Below, piece by piece: positions 34,122 through 45,129 of a DNA stretch of 64,000 bases; the first letter of the stretch is position 1, and each line of letters opens with the position of its first letter. The stretch is from Acinetobacter sp. C32I (GTDB lineage Bacteria > Pseudomonadota > Gammaproteobacteria > Pseudomonadales > Moraxellaceae): the NCBI RefSeq assembly GCF_023702715.1, contig NZ_CP098480.1, forward strand, positions 744,001 through 808,000, in the 5' to 3' direction. The position numbers were made by a program, and so were the translations under genes. A model generated the notes under the pieces. That model had not been told where the DNA came from and made no database searches. It saw nothing but the letters and a program-made list of their open reading frames with translations.

Positions 34122-35217
34122 GGTTTAACTCCCAAGGTAGATATAGGCTAAATATGGTTTTTCCTGGAACTGACTGACACTCAATCATTCCGTTATGTTG
34201 ATGCATAATATTTTGAGCAATACTGAGGCCAAGCCCAGTACCTTTGGCACGACCTGTAACTAGTGGATAAAAAACTGACTCGAGAATGCTTTCTGGAACA
34301 CCAGGACCATTGTCTTCGATGTCGATACGAACAGCTGAGCGGTTTAATACACCATTAATCGTAACGAGGCGTTGTATCCGGGTTCTTAAAACCAGTTCAG
34401 GTTCAGAGTCGGTAAAGAATTCTTTATTCTCTGTCATGGCTTGTACTGCATTGACACTAATGTTGAGCATGACTTGAATCAGTTGGTCGCGATCAGCCAT
34501 GACATCAGGCAAGGACAAGTCATAATCACGGGTAATCTTGATTTTTTTCTTGGTTTGGTTTGCGATGAGTGAGCGAACACGTTCTAAGGGTTCATGCACA
34601 TTGCTGAGTTCATAACTTGGCAATTGACGAGAACCAAGCATGGTATCTGCCAAATTAGTAAGTCGATCAACTTCGCTAATAATAATATCGGTAAATTCAC
34701 GATAGCTATCATCACCTAAACTACGTGCCAGTAATTGTGTTGCGCCACGAATACCAGCCAAAGGATTTTTAATTTCATGTGCCACGCCACGGACCAATTG
34801 TCTGGCCACTTGGTGTTGTTGAACGAGGTTTTCTTCCTTTGAAATTTTTAACATCCGATCAATTGGATTAAGTTCGATTAATAATAAAGGGTGATAACTT
34901 TTACCAGCATTGAGCTGTGAAGCGGTGTAGTCGACATGAATGGGTTTAAAATTCACATTGATTACCGCTTCACGACGAGTATAGTGTTGACCACTTTCTA
35001 AGGTGTTTAATAAAGCTTCGTGGGTATTGAAGGTATCATCATGTGCATGCAGCAAATTTAATACAGGCTGACCTGATGCGCGCAGTAAGCTGATATCAAA
35101 TAATGCTTCACAAGCAGAATTTAAATAAAAAATATTAAGCTTACTATCGACCAATAAAATGGCAGTTGTCAGATTATCTACTAAGAGTCGATAGTCGATA
35201 GTGTTCTGTTGATCCAT
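34108..35217 (-). CDS. ntrB: Nitrogen regulation sensor kinase NtrB
   Basis: Protein of 369 aa, cytoplasmic sensor kinase/phosphatase for NtrC under PII control. There is a PAS domain in the first 130 residues, then the H-box GVAHEIKNPLAGIRG, an N-box (NISVNAVQAMTE) and G-boxes (DNGPGVPE, GTGLGLSIAQN). No membrane segments. It precedes ntrC; no glnA is upstream in the window (the neighbour is divergent rimO). The 328-bp spacer to rimO (35218-35545) is AT-rich; I see no gene in it, only room for divergent promoters. Confidence 0.95.
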   Translation of the reverse strand: MDQQNTIDYRLLVDNLTTAILLVDSKLNIFYLNSACEALFDISLLRASGQPVLNLLHAHDDTFNTHEALLNTLESGQHYTRREAVINVNFKPIHVDYTASQLNAGKSYHPLLLIELNPIDRMLKISKEENLVQQHQVARQLVRGVAHEIKNPLAGIRGATQLLARSLGDDSYREFTDIIISEVDRLTNLADTMLGSRQLPSYELSNVHEPLERVRSLIANQTKKKIKITRDYDLSLPDVMADRDQLIQVMLNISVNAVQAMTENKEFFTDSEPELVLRTRIQRLVTINGVLNRSAVRIDIEDNGPGVPESILESVFYPLVTGRAKGTGLGLSIAQNIMHQHNGMIECQSVPGKTIFSLYLPWELNHVTK

Positions 35218-35545
35218 TTGTGAATCGTCCTGTTTTAAAATGGCGCAATAAATATAAATTTTAATGAAGAGCCATTAACTTCTAAAATGTACTTTATGCA
35301 AAATACAAGCCAACTTTGTATTAACTAAATTTCAATCACTTAAATCTAAATGAATCGATTTATACGGTATTTTTCACATACATCCGCTTATTTTAATATT
35401 TTATTATGCTTCAAATTGGTGCGTTGTTGGATTTTGTTTAAAATTTTGGTTGTATTTTGGTGCATTACACAAAGAGATGGCTTTGCAGCTATGCGTAGAC
35501 AAAGAAAAGTCATACAATACGCCGATTCAAGTGGAGCGCAGATTC

Positions 35546-36889
35546 ATGAAGACCCCCAAAGTCGGTTTTGTATCTTTAGGTTGTCCTAAGGCATTGGTAG
35601 ATTCTGAACGAATTTTAACTCAGTTAAAGACTGAAGGTTATCAGGTTGCATCAGATTATGACGGTGCAGATTTGGTTGTTGTTAACACCTGTGGTTTTAT
35701 TGAATCTGCAGTGCAAGAGTCTTTAGATGCCATTGGCGAAGCCATGAGCGAGAATGGGCGAGTAATCGTTACAGGTTGCTTAGGTAAAGACGAAGACAAA
35801 ATTCGCCAAATGCACCCCAATGTACTTAAAGTAACAGGGGCGGCAGCTTATCAAGATGTGATGGAAGCAGTACATGAATATGTGCCTGCACCACCAAAAC
35901 ACAACCCATTTATTGATTTAGTTCCTGAGCAAGGTGTTCGTTTAACGCCGAAGCATTATGCCTATTTAAAAATTTCAGAAGGTTGTAATCATCGCTGTAC
36001 ATTCTGCATTATCCCAAGTATGCGTGGCGACCTCGTGTCTCGCCCAGTCGGTAAGGTGTTAGATGAAGCTGCTGCGCTTAAGCGTGCGGGTGTAAAAGAA
36101 ATCTTGGTGATTTCTCAAGATACCTCTGCCTATGGCGTGGATACCAAGTACAAGTTAGATTTCTGGAACGGCCAGCCAGTTAAAACCAAATTCTATGACA
36201 TGTGTGAAGCGCTTGGTCAGCTTGGGATTTGGGTACGTTTACATTATGTTTATCCATATCCGCATGTAGATGCTGCCATTGATCTTATGGCGCAAGGTAA
36301 AATCCTGCCTTATTTAGATATTCCTTTTCAGCATGCCAGTCCGCGCATCTTAAAATTGATGAAGCGACCAGCTCATAGCGAAAACACATTAGAACGCCTT
36401 AAATTGTGGCGTGAAAAATGCCCTGAATTGGTGATTCGTTCAACATTCGTTGTTGGTTTCCCTGGTGAAACAGAGGAAGACTTCCAGATTTTGCTGGAAT
36501 GGCTGAAAGAAGCTCAGCTTGATCGTGTCGGTTGCTTTACTTATTCGCCTGTCGAAGGTGCAACTGCGAATGATCTACCTGATCATGTGCCAGAAGAAAT
36601 TAAGCAAGATCGCTATGAACGCTTCATGGAGGTTCAGCAAGCGATTTCTGCAGCAAAATTACAAAAACGTATCGGTCAGAAAATGACAGTGCTTGTGGAC
36701 AGCTTGGAAGATGAATTCCCTGTTGCTGTGGCACGTTCATATGCAGATGCGCCAGAAATTGATGGCAATGTTTTTGTTGAAGATATTGATAAGAGTGTGA
36801 TTAAAGCAGGTGATCTGCTTGAAGTCGAAATTACCGATGCAGATGAATATGATTTGTTTGCAAAGTTAATTCAGATTAAATCTGCTTGA
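35546..36889 (+). CDS. rimO: Ribosomal protein S12 methylthiotransferase RimO
   Basis: Radical SAM methylthiotransferase of 447 aa modifying Asp88 of S12. The UPF0004 domain holds three Cys ([30 protein letters not shown]), the radical SAM cluster is in [15 protein letters not shown], and a TRAM domain ends the protein. The start is the ATG at 35546 ([15 protein letters not shown]) with GGAG upstream; longer in-frame starts lie in the non-coding-looking leader. It precedes pyrH by about 50 nt. Confidence 0.96.
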   Translation: MKTPKVGFVSLGCPKALVDSERILTQLKTEGYQVASDYDGADLVVVNTCGFIESAVQESLDAIGEAMSENGRVIVTGCLGKDEDKIRQMHPNVLKVTGAAAYQDVMEAVHEYVPAPPKHNPFIDLVPEQGVRLTPKHYAYLKISEGCNHRCTFCIIPSMRGDLVSRPVGKVLDEAAALKRAGVKEILVISQDTSAYGVDTKYKLDFWNGQPVKTKFYDMCEALGQLGIWVRLHYVYPYPHVDAAIDLMAQGKILPYLDIPFQHASPRILKLMKRPAHSENTLERLKLWREKCPELVIRSTFVVGFPGETEEDFQILLEWLKEAQLDRVGCFTYSPVEGATANDLPDHVPEEIKQDRYERFMEVQQAISAAKLQKRIGQKMTVLVDSLEDEFPVAVARSYADAPEIDGNVFVEDIDKSVIKAGDLLEVEITDADEYDLFAKLIQIKSA

Positions 36890-36939
36890 TATTGAATTAA
36901 ATTTAAGAAATTTGAGATTGGTCGGTTTGGAGTAAAGGT

Positions 36940-37668
36940 ATGTCAGCTTCTAAAAATCCACGTTATGCACGAATTTTGCTAAAGCTTTCGGGTGAAGCTT
37001 TAGCAGGTAATAAAGATATGGGTATTGATGCCCAAGTATTAGATCAGATGTCACTTTCAATTGCACACTTGGTTGGTTTAGGTGTGCAGGTGGGTATCGT
37101 TGTTGGTGGTGGTAACTTATACCGCGGTAGCCAGTTACAGAAAGACGGTTTGGTTGGTCGTGTAACAGGTGACCAAATGGGGATGTTGGCAACGGTAATG
37201 AATGGCTTAGCAATGCGTGATGCGTTGGTGCGTCGTAATATCAAAACGCGTTTAATGTCAGCATTATCGATTGGTACAGTGGTTGAGCCATACTCAAGCC
37301 GTGATGCGATTCGTCACTTGAGCCAAGGTGAAGTTTGTGTATTTGTTGCGGGTACAGGTAATCCATTCTTTACCACAGACACAGCAGCATGTTTACGTGG
37401 TATCGAGATTGAGGCGAACTTGATCTTGAAAGCGACGAAAGTGGATGGTGTTTATAATAAAGATCCAAGCAAATACGATGATGCGGTTAAATATGACAAT
37501 TTAACTTTTGACCAAGTGCTTGATGAAAAGCTTGGAGTGATGGATCTTACCGCAATTTGTTTATGTCGTGATCACAATGTGCCACTACAAGTTTTTGATA
37601 TGAACAAATCTGGCGCATTACTTTCTGTTGTAATGGGCGAAAAAGAGGGTACACACGTTACTAATTAG
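36940..37668 (+). CDS. pyrH: Uridylate kinase PyrH
   Basis: Protein of 242 aa phosphorylating UMP to UDP. It starts with the typical [13 protein letters not shown] and contains VGGGNLYRG and the conserved [11 protein letters not shown] region. Hexameric enzyme, regulated by GTP and UTP in relatives. The usual rpsB-tsf genes are absent upstream; here rimO is in that place. A 164-nt gap with AT-rich sequence separates it from frr. Confidence 0.97.
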   Translation: MSASKNPRYARILLKLSGEALAGNKDMGIDAQVLDQMSLSIAHLVGLGVQVGIVVGGGNLYRGSQLQKDGLVGRVTGDQMGMLATVMNGLAMRDALVRRNIKTRLMSALSIGTVVEPYSSRDAIRHLSQGEVCVFVAGTGNPFFTTDTAACLRGIEIEANLILKATKVDGVYNKDPSKYDDAVKYDNLTFDQVLDEKLGVMDLTAICLCRDHNVPLQVFDMNKSGALLSVVMGEKEGTHVTN

Positions 37669-37832
37669 GACCTGTTAATATTTCACCATGCATTGTGTTT
37701 TAGACTAAAAAATATTCTCTGTCGCAATCATCTGTGAAATGTTAATAAACCCTCATGTACGTGAGACATAAAGCTCTTTATACTAATGTCTAAATATTTT
37801 GTAATACCTAATGAATAAGTAAGGAAGATCAT

Positions 37833-38387
37833 ATGATTAACGATCTCAAACAAGATAGCGAACAGCGTATGCAGAAGTCGCTCGACTCTTTAGAGTTGGG
37901 CTTTGCCAAAGTTCGTACAGGTCGTGCGCACCCATCTATTTTAAATGGTGTGATGGTTTCTTACTACGGCTCTGATGTGCCATTGAATCAAGTTGCAAAT
38001 ATCGGGCTTGAAGATTCGCGTACCCTGTTGGTTCAACCATTTGAACGTTCAATGGTTGCTGCGATTGATAAAGCGATTCGTGAAGCAGGTCTTGGATTGA
38101 ACCCTATTACTGCTGATGCAATCCGTGTACCAATGGCTGCGTTAACTGAAGAAACTCGCCGTGATATGCAAAAAGTTGCGCGTGCTGAAGCTGAAAATGC
38201 CAAAGTTGCGATTCGTAATATTCGTCGCGATGTGTTAGGTGATCTCAAAGCATTATTGAAAGAAAAAGAAATTTCTGAAGATGATGATCGTCGTGCATCT
38301 GATGATATTCAGAAAATTACTGATAAATATGTTGCAGAAGTTGATAAACGTCTTGCAGCGAAAGAAGCAGAATTGATGAAGGTCTGA
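37833..38387 (+). CDS. frr: Ribosome recycling factor
   Basis: Protein of 184 aa that splits post-termination ribosomes with EF-G. It contains [35 protein letters not shown] and the C-terminal coiled-coil with [28 protein letters not shown] precedes the ATG. It is followed after 6 nt by uppS, so it starts the envelope gene string. Confidence 0.97.
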   Translation: MINDLKQDSEQRMQKSLDSLELGFAKVRTGRAHPSILNGVMVSYYGSDVPLNQVANIGLEDSRTLLVQPFERSMVAAIDKAIREAGLGLNPITADAIRVPMAALTEETRRDMQKVARAEAENAKVAIRNIRRDVLGDLKALLKEKEISEDDDRRASDDIQKITDKYVAEVDKRLAAKEAELMKV

Positions 38388-38393
38388 TTTCAT

Positions 38394-39143
38394 ATGACCT
38401 TGCAAGAAGAAACGCTTCTTCCTCAACATGTTGCCATCATTATGGATGGCAACAATCGTTTTGCCAAAAAAAAGCAAATGCAAAAAGGCGATGGGCATCG
38501 GGAAGGCAAGAATGTCTTGGATCCGATTGTTGAACATTGCAAAAAAGAAGGTGTTCGAGCGTTAACGGTTTTTGCTTTTTCAAGTGAAAACTGGAATCGA
38601 CCACAATACGAAGTTGACTTGCTGATGAGATTGTTGGAAGAGACAATTCATGAGCAATTGCCTCGTATGGAGAAATTCAATATCGCGCTTCGTTTCATTG
38701 GAGACCGCTCTCGGTTGTCAAATGAGTTGCGTGATTTAATGCGATATGCAGAGCAGAAAACAGCAGTTTTTGATTCAATGACCCTAACAATTGCCATTAG
38801 TTATGGTGGTATGTGGGATATGGCACAGGCGGCAAAAGTCATTGCTCAAGATGTACTTGCAGGAAAACTTCAAGCAGATCAGATAAATGTTGATTTATTT
38901 GATAAATATGTCAGTCTAAATGATCTCCCTGCTGTTGATTTGTTAATTCGTACAGGTGGAGATTACCGTTTGTCTAACTTTTTGTTATGGCAAGCTGCGT
39001 ATGCCGAATTGTACTTTACCGATACCTTGTGGCCAGAATTTACTGTAAAAGAGTTGGATTACGCATTTCGTGTTTTTTCAGGACGTGAAAGACGCTTTGG
39101 TAAAACTTCAGAACAGATTCAACAAGCGAAAATAGAGAATTAA
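38394..39143 (+). CDS. uppS: Undecaprenyl diphosphate synthase
   Basis: Protein of 249 aa, cis-prenyltransferase making the lipid carrier for peptidoglycan and LPS. The catalytic Asp is in IIMDGNNRFAKK, and FAFSSENWNRP and DLLIRTGGDYRLSNFLLWQ bind substrate. The common MDGNGRWA is here MDGNNRFA, a mild deviation. It lies between frr and cdsA (2-nt gap to the latter). Confidence 0.96.
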   Translation: MTLQEETLLPQHVAIIMDGNNRFAKKKQMQKGDGHREGKNVLDPIVEHCKKEGVRALTVFAFSSENWNRPQYEVDLLMRLLEETIHEQLPRMEKFNIALRFIGDRSRLSNELRDLMRYAEQKTAVFDSMTLTIAISYGGMWDMAQAAKVIAQDVLAGKLQADQINVDLFDKYVSLNDLPAVDLLIRTGGDYRLSNFLLWQAAYAELYFTDTLWPEFTVKELDYAFRVFSGRERRFGKTSEQIQQAKIEN

Positions 39144-39145
39144 TA

Positions 39146-39970
39146 ATGTTAGAGCGGATTATTACCGCATTGGTGTTAGTTGCTGTTGTTTTAAGTTGCA
39201 TGTTTGCAACGCAATCACATTATCCAATGTTTGTGCTTATGATTTTAGCCGCGGGGGTTGCAGGTTATGAGTGGTTTAAGCTTATGCCTCGTACAACATC
39301 ACCAGTGTCAAAACCTAAAGCTTGGATTTATGGTGGTGCAGTCGCAGCAGTAGCGACACTGGCATTGTTTTTTGATGATGTAGCACTTTTACTCTGGGCT
39401 GCCTCTATTCTCACTTGGTTGGGCAGTATCTATTGGGTCAAGAACTTCCCTGAATCCGATAGTTGGTATAACGCATCCTTACATATTGTCGGTTTTATTC
39501 TGATTTCTGCCGCAGTGACCTCGCTTTATGCTGTTTGGCATAGCTCACCATGGTGGCTAATGTATCTGTTCCTACTTGTTTGGGGGGCGGATAGTGGTGC
39601 ATATTTTGTTGGGCGCAAATTCGGTAAGAAGAAACTTGCACCTTTTGTGAGCCCCAATAAATCTGTTGAAGGTTTATATGGTGGTATCGCGACAACCGTG
39701 ATTATCATGTTGGTTGTGCAATATACCTATTTAAATTTAACTGCAATACAGCTTATTCTGTTCTTAATTCTTTCAATTATTACTGTGTTTGCTTCGGTAT
39801 TGGGTGACTTGTTTGAGTCGATGATTAAACGTCGGGCAGGAATCAAGGATTCTGGCCGTGTACTGCCTGGGCATGGTGGTGTGTTAGATCGTATTGACTC
39901 CTTACTTGCCGCTGCACCGATTTTTGCAACGGGTATGTATATATTAAAACTTATTGGTGTAGATCTTTAA
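39146..39970 (+). CDS. cdsA: Phosphatidate cytidylyltransferase CdsA
   Basis: Multi-pass membrane enzyme of 274 aa making CDP-diacylglycerol from phosphatidate and CTP. The Cds signature is seen in the C-terminal half: SVLGDLFESMIKRRAGIKDSGRVLPGHGGVLDRIDSLL. Eight or so hydrophobic segments precede or surround it. It directly abuts dxr (1 nt after its stop). Confidence 0.95.
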   Translation: MLERIITALVLVAVVLSCMFATQSHYPMFVLMILAAGVAGYEWFKLMPRTTSPVSKPKAWIYGGAVAAVATLALFFDDVALLLWAASILTWLGSIYWVKNFPESDSWYNASLHIVGFILISAAVTSLYAVWHSSPWWLMYLFLLVWGADSGAYFVGRKFGKKKLAPFVSPNKSVEGLYGGIATTVIIMLVVQYTYLNLTAIQLILFLILSIITVFASVLGDLFESMIKRRAGIKDSGRVLPGHGGVLDRIDSLLAAAPIFATGMYILKLIGVDL

Positions 39971-41167
39971 ATGACTCAAGCTGTTTGTATATTGGGTGTT
40001 ACGGGTTCAATTGGACAAAGTACTTTAAAAGTATTGGAACAACACCCAGACCAATACACTGTATTTGCAGTCTCTGCATATAGTCGTTTAGATGAACTTT
40101 TAGAAATTTGTAAAAAATATCATCCAAAAATTGTTGTTGTGCCGAATGATAAAGCATTTGAGTTGCAACAGCGCTTCAATCAAGAAAACCTAAAACAGAT
40201 TGAAATCTTAACCGATGAGGCAGGCTTAATCTCAATCGCTGCACATGCTGATGTTGATATCGTTATGGCGGCAATTGTTGGGGCGGCAGGTTTACTCCCT
40301 ACATTGGCAGCAGTAAAGGCAGGTAAGCGTGTTTTGCTTGCCAATAAAGAGGCGCTGGTGATGTCGGGTGACATCATGATGCAGGCAGTCAAAGAGCATC
40401 AGGCATTATTGCTACCTGTGGACTCTGAGCACAATGCTATTTTTCAGTCTTTACCGCATGATTATTTAAATGCTGAAAGAACGGGCCAGCCTCAATTGGG
40501 GGTGTCACAGATTCTACTAACCGCATCTGGCGGCCCTTTTCTGAATCACTCCTTGGAGCAGTTGCATGATGTGACTCCTCAGCAAGCATGCAAACATCCA
40601 AATTGGTCAATGGGGCAAAAGATCTCAGTCGACTCTGCAACTTTAATGAATAAAGGCTTAGAATTGATCGAAGCTTGTCATTTGTTTTCAATATCAGAAC
40701 ATTTTGTTACAGTTGTTGTTCACCCACAAAGTATTATTCATTCCATGGTGCAATATGTGGATGGATCAACTTTGGCACAAATGGGTAATCCTGATATGTG
40801 TACGCCGATTGCACATGCATTAGCATGGCCTAAACGTCTAGCGACCCATGTTCCTGCGTTGAATTTGTTTGAGACAGCTCAATTAAATTTTCAATCGCCT
40901 GATCTTGTTAAGTTTCCAGCTTTGGATTTAGCGCGTCAGGCAATGCGTGCAGGTGGTTTGGCACCAACGATTTTAAATGCGGCCAATGAAATTGCGGTTG
41001 CAGCATTTTTGCAGCAAAGGATTCGATTTACTCAGATTGCTCAAGTAGTCGAAAATACTTTGCAAACTGTACAAAATGCTAAAGCAGAAAACATAGACAT
41101 CATTTTGCAGACTGATATGATCGCAAGACGAATTGCAGAAAAATATATTGTGGATATAGGAGGCTAA
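39971..41167 (+). CDS. dxr: 1-deoxy-D-xylulose 5-phosphate reductoisomerase
   Basis: Protein of 398 aa, committed step of the MEP isoprenoid pathway and target of fosmidomycin. The NADPH loop LGVTGSIGQSTL is at the N-terminus. The metal/substrate motifs LPVDSEHNAIFQ and KISVDSATLMNKGLE are intact, as is QSIIHSMVQYVDGS. Co-transcribed with uppS, so precursor and carrier lipid synthesis are linked in one operon. Confidence 0.97.
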   Translation: MTQAVCILGVTGSIGQSTLKVLEQHPDQYTVFAVSAYSRLDELLEICKKYHPKIVVVPNDKAFELQQRFNQENLKQIEILTDEAGLISIAAHADVDIVMAAIVGAAGLLPTLAAVKAGKRVLLANKEALVMSGDIMMQAVKEHQALLLPVDSEHNAIFQSLPHDYLNAERTGQPQLGVSQILLTASGGPFLNHSLEQLHDVTPQQACKHPNWSMGQKISVDSATLMNKGLELIEACHLFSISEHFVTVVVHPQSIIHSMVQYVDGSTLAQMGNPDMCTPIAHALAWPKRLATHVPALNLFETAQLNFQSPDLVKFPALDLARQAMRAGGLAPTILNAANEIAVAAFLQQRIRFTQIAQVVENTLQTVQNAKAENIDIILQTDMIARRIAEKYIVDIGG

Positions 41168-41172
41168 ATCGT

Positions 41173-42528
41173 ATGAATGCACTATTTATGATTGTTGCAG
41201 CGATTTTGTTGCTTGGTCCTCTGATCGCAATTCACGAATTTGGTCATTACTGGGTTGCACGCAAACTCGGTGTTAAAGTTCTGGTTTATTCTATTGGCTT
41301 TGGCCCAACACTACTAAAATGGCAATCTAAAAAATCAGGTATTCAATATCAACTTTCCGCATTACCGTTAGGTGGTTATGTCAAGATGTTGGATGAACGT
41401 GAGGGTAATGTTGCTGAACAAGATTTACCGCATGCGTTTAACCGTCAATCTCCGTGGAAACGTATTGCGATTGTTGCTGCTGGTCCGTTGATTAATCTTA
41501 TTTTTGCTGTGTTCCTGTTTTGGATTTTATTTTTGCCTGCACAAGATCAACTGAATACGCGTATTGGCAAAATCATGCCAAATACGCCTGCTGCACAAGT
41601 TGATTTACATGTTGGCGATAAAGTGTTGATGGTGGATGGGCAAACAACATCAACATGGGAAAAGCTAAATTATGCTTTGGTCAACCGTGTAGGTGAAACT
41701 GGACAGGTCTCCATTATTGTTGACCGTGCAGGAACTGAGAAACAATTTAGTTTACCCATCAAAGAATTTCTAAAAGATCAAAGTCAATCACCTTTAGATG
41801 TATTGGGCTTTTTACCTTATCGTCCTGTCATTCCTGCAACAGTGAAAGAGCTGAGTGCAGATGGTGCTGCAATCCGCCAAGGTATGAAGGTGGGAGACCA
41901 AATTGTTGCAATTGATAATGTTGCAATGAAAGATTGGTTTGATGTGGTGGATGTGGTGCAAAAATCACCAGAAAAGCTGTTAAATATTGATGTAATGCGT
42001 CAAGGTCAATTGGTCCATCTACAGGTGATGCCTCAAGGGCAACGCGATAATATGGGTAATACGACCGGGATGCTCGGCGTGAAAAGTGATGCTGGTAAAA
42101 TCACGATCCCGAATGATTATAAACAAACCATTCAATATTCACCTGTCGAAGCGCTGGGCGTTGCATTTGAAAAGACTACACAGCTTTCAGGCATGATTTT
42201 TAACTCCATCATCAAAATGGTGCGTGGTTTAATCGGATTGGATAATTTGTCGGGTCCAATCACGATTGCTAAAGTCGCTGGTCAAAGTGCGGAAATGGGA
42301 TGGCAAACCTTTATTTCATTTATGGCTTTGATGAGTGTGAGTTTAGGGATTCTAAATTTACTGCCGATTCCAATGTTGGATGGTGGACATTTAGTTTATT
42401 ACTTTATCGAAGCAATTCGTGGTAAACCTGTTTCTGAACAAATACAGATGTTTGGTCTAAAAGTTGGTATGGTACTGCTCGGTAGCATGATGCTTTTGGC
42501 TTTATTTAACGACTTCATGCGTTTATAA
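41173..42528 (+). CDS. rseP: Site-2 protease RseP
   Basis: Inner-membrane zinc metalloprotease of 451 aa that cleaves anti-sigma factor and remnant signal peptides. It has HEFGH (residues 20-24 region, HExxH), two tandem PDZ domains in the periplasmic part, and LLPIPMLDGGHL as the third zinc-ligand segment. Length matches E. coli RseP. AGGAGG precedes the start; the gap after dxr is 5 nt. It precedes bamA, the conserved envelope order. Confidence 0.96.
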   Translation: MNALFMIVAAILLLGPLIAIHEFGHYWVARKLGVKVLVYSIGFGPTLLKWQSKKSGIQYQLSALPLGGYVKMLDEREGNVAEQDLPHAFNRQSPWKRIAIVAAGPLINLIFAVFLFWILFLPAQDQLNTRIGKIMPNTPAAQVDLHVGDKVLMVDGQTTSTWEKLNYALVNRVGETGQVSIIVDRAGTEKQFSLPIKEFLKDQSQSPLDVLGFLPYRPVIPATVKELSADGAAIRQGMKVGDQIVAIDNVAMKDWFDVVDVVQKSPEKLLNIDVMRQGQLVHLQVMPQGQRDNMGNTTGMLGVKSDAGKITIPNDYKQTIQYSPVEALGVAFEKTTQLSGMIFNSIIKMVRGLIGLDNLSGPITIAKVAGQSAEMGWQTFISFMALMSVSLGILNLLPIPMLDGGHLVYYFIEAIRGKPVSEQIQMFGLKVGMVLLGSMMLLALFNDFMRL

Positions 42529-42564
42529 AAAAACGCAAATGGAATTTAACTTACTGGAAAATAT

Positions 42565-45087
42565 ATGGGCATGCGTCACACACATTTATTAATGCCTTTG
42601 GCACTGGTTAGTGCGATGGCAGTGGTACAACAAGCATACGCAGCAGATGAGTTTCTTGCACGAGATATACGAATTGATGGCTTAGTGCGTTTAACACCTG
42701 CAAGTATCTATTCTATGTTACCAATAAATAGTGGCGATAGAGTCAGTGATCCTATGATTGCTGAGGCAATCCGTACGCTATATGCTTCTGGTTTATTTGA
42801 TGACATTAAAACCTATAAAGAAAATGATGTTTTAGTGTTTAGAGTTGTTGAACGTCCAGTAATTTCAAAGTTGGAATTTAAAGGTAATAAACTCATTCCG
42901 AAAGAGGCCTTGGAACAAGGCTTGAAGAAGATGGGTATTGCTGAAGGTGAAGTGTTTAAGAAGTCTGCACTACAGACCATTGAAACTGAGCTAGAACAAC
43001 AATATACCCAGCAAGGCCGTTACGATGCGGATGTGACTGTTGAAACCGTTGCACGCCCAAATAACCGTGTTGAGCTTAAGCTGAATTTTAATGAAGGTAC
43101 AGCAGCTAAAGTATTTGATATCAATATTATTGGTAATACTGTTTTCAGTGACAGTGATATTAAACAAGCCTTTGCAGTGAAGGAAAGTGGTTGGGCTTCT
43201 ATTGTAACCCGTAATGACCGCTATGCCCGTGAAAAGATGGCTGCAAGTCTAGAAGCTTTACGTGCCCTCTATTTAAACAAAGGCTATATCAACTTTAATA
43301 TCATTAACTCTCAACTGAACATCAGCGAAGATAAGAAGCATATCTTTATTGAAGTATCAGTGGATGAAGGTAGTCAATTTAAGTTTGGTGAAACGAAATT
43401 CCTGGGTGATGCGCTGTATAAGCCTGAAGAATTACAAGCGCTCAAACTGTATAAAGATGGCGAAACCTATTCTCAAGAAAAAGTAAATGCCGTTAAACAA
43501 TTATTGCTACGCAAATATGGTAATGCAGGTTACTACTACGCTGAAGTGAATGTGGTGCCTGATATTAATAATCAAACAGGTGTTGTTGGTTTAAATTACT
43601 ACATCAATCCTGGTCAACAAGTAACAGTACGTCGCATTAACTTCGCAGGCAACAGTAAAACTGCGGATGAAGTATTACGTCGTGAAATGCGTCAGATGGA
43701 AGGCGCATTGGCAAGCAATGAGAAAATTGACTTATCCAAAGTTCGTTTAGAGCGTACTGGTTTCTTTAAAACGGTTGATGTGAAGCCTGTTCGTGTTCCA
43801 AATTCACCTGATGAAGTTGATTTAAATGTGAATGTTGAAGAACAGCATTCTGGTACGACCACGCTAGCAGTAGGTTACTCGCAAAATGGTGGTGTAACCT
43901 TCCAAGCAGGTTTAAGTCAAACGAACTTTATGGGTACAGGTAATCGTGTTGCGATCGACTTGTCACGTTCTGAAACACAAGATTACTATAACTTAAGTGT
44001 TACTGATCCATACTTCACCATTGATGGTGTTAGCCGTGGTTATAACGTTTATTATCGTAAAACAAAACTGAATGAAGACTATAACGTTAACAACTATGTT
44101 ACTGATAGTATTGGTGGTAGTGTAAGTTTTGGTTATCCAATCGATGAAAACCAAAGCTTAAGTGCATCTTTAGGTGTTGATCAAACGAAAGTGCGTACAG
44201 GCCCTAGTGTTTCTACTTATATCCGTGACTATTTGTTAGCAAACGGCGGTAAAGAGACACATCGTTCAGCTGATCGTTGTAAAGTTGACTTAGAACCGAT
44301 TATTGAGAATGGTGTCGTTACAGGTTACAAACCATGTCCGGAAGATCAGATCTATAATTTTGGTGATCAATTTGAAGGTACATATTTAACTTACAATTTA
44401 AACTTAGGTTGGTCATATAACACTTTAAACCGCCCAATTTTCCCAACATCAGGTATGTCTCACCGCGTTGGTTTGGAAATTGGTTTACCAGGTAGTGATG
44501 TCGACTATCAAAAGTTAACCTATGATGCTCAAGCCTTTAAACCACTTTGGGGCGGATTTGTACTTCGTGGCTATGGTAAGTTAGGCTATGGTAACGATTT
44601 ACCATTTTATAAGAACTTCTATGCGGGTGGTTACGGTTCAGTTCGTGGTTATGACAACAGTACTTTGGGGCCGAAGTATCCAAGTGTGATTTTCCAGGAA
44701 ACTGGACAGAATGACCCTGATCCAGAAGAAGTTGGGGGTAATGCCTTAGTTCAATTTGGTACAGAACTAGCACTTCCTTTACCATTTAAGGGTGATTGGA
44801 CTCGTCAAGTTCGTCCTGTATTGTTCGCTGAAGGTGCACAAGTGTTTGACACTCAATGTGATGTACCAAAAGGTACTGTTACAATTGATGGGAAGGATGT
44901 TGATATTAAACAATATTGTAAAGATAACAATAAGTTAGATTTTGGTAATATGCGCTACAGCGTTGGTGTAGGCTTCACATGGATTACTATGATTGGCCCA
45001 TTATCACTGAGTTATGCATTCCCGCTGAATGATAAAAAAGGCGATGATACTAAATCAATCCAATTCGAAATCGGTCGTACCTTCTAA
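42565..45087 (+). CDS. bamA: Outer-membrane protein assembly factor BamA
   Basis: Protein of 840 aa: signal peptide to about residue 26 (QQAYAADE), five POTRA domains to about 425 and a 16-strand Omp85 barrel. The L6 motif appears as SVRGYD, a VRGF/Y variant. Two loops hold Cys pairs: HRSADRCK...YKPCPED near residue 570 and DTQCDVPKG...KQYCKDN near 770. The C-terminus ends in Phe (IGRTF), the beta-signal. The loops are longer than in E. coli. Essential for barrel insertion. Confidence 0.97.
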   Translation: MGMRHTHLLMPLALVSAMAVVQQAYAADEFLARDIRIDGLVRLTPASIYSMLPINSGDRVSDPMIAEAIRTLYASGLFDDIKTYKENDVLVFRVVERPVISKLEFKGNKLIPKEALEQGLKKMGIAEGEVFKKSALQTIETELEQQYTQQGRYDADVTVETVARPNNRVELKLNFNEGTAAKVFDINIIGNTVFSDSDIKQAFAVKESGWASIVTRNDRYAREKMAASLEALRALYLNKGYINFNIINSQLNISEDKKHIFIEVSVDEGSQFKFGETKFLGDALYKPEELQALKLYKDGETYSQEKVNAVKQLLLRKYGNAGYYYAEVNVVPDINNQTGVVGLNYYINPGQQVTVRRINFAGNSKTADEVLRREMRQMEGALASNEKIDLSKVRLERTGFFKTVDVKPVRVPNSPDEVDLNVNVEEQHSGTTTLAVGYSQNGGVTFQAGLSQTNFMGTGNRVAIDLSRSETQDYYNLSVTDPYFTIDGVSRGYNVYYRKTKLNEDYNVNNYVTDSIGGSVSFGYPIDENQSLSASLGVDQTKVRTGPSVSTYIRDYLLANGGKETHRSADRCKVDLEPIIENGVVTGYKPCPEDQIYNFGDQFEGTYLTYNLNLGWSYNTLNRPIFPTSGMSHRVGLEIGLPGSDVDYQKLTYDAQAFKPLWGGFVLRGYGKLGYGNDLPFYKNFYAGGYGSVRGYDNSTLGPKYPSVIFQETGQNDPDPEEVGGNALVQFGTELALPLPFKGDWTRQVRPVLFAEGAQVFDTQCDVPKGTVTIDGKDVDIKQYCKDNNKLDFGNMRYSVGVGFTWITMIGPLSLSYAFPLNDKKGDDTKSIQFEIGRTF

Positions 45088-45129
45088 GGACGACCTCGTT
45101 TAGCGCTGTAAAATATAAAGGATGTAAAA

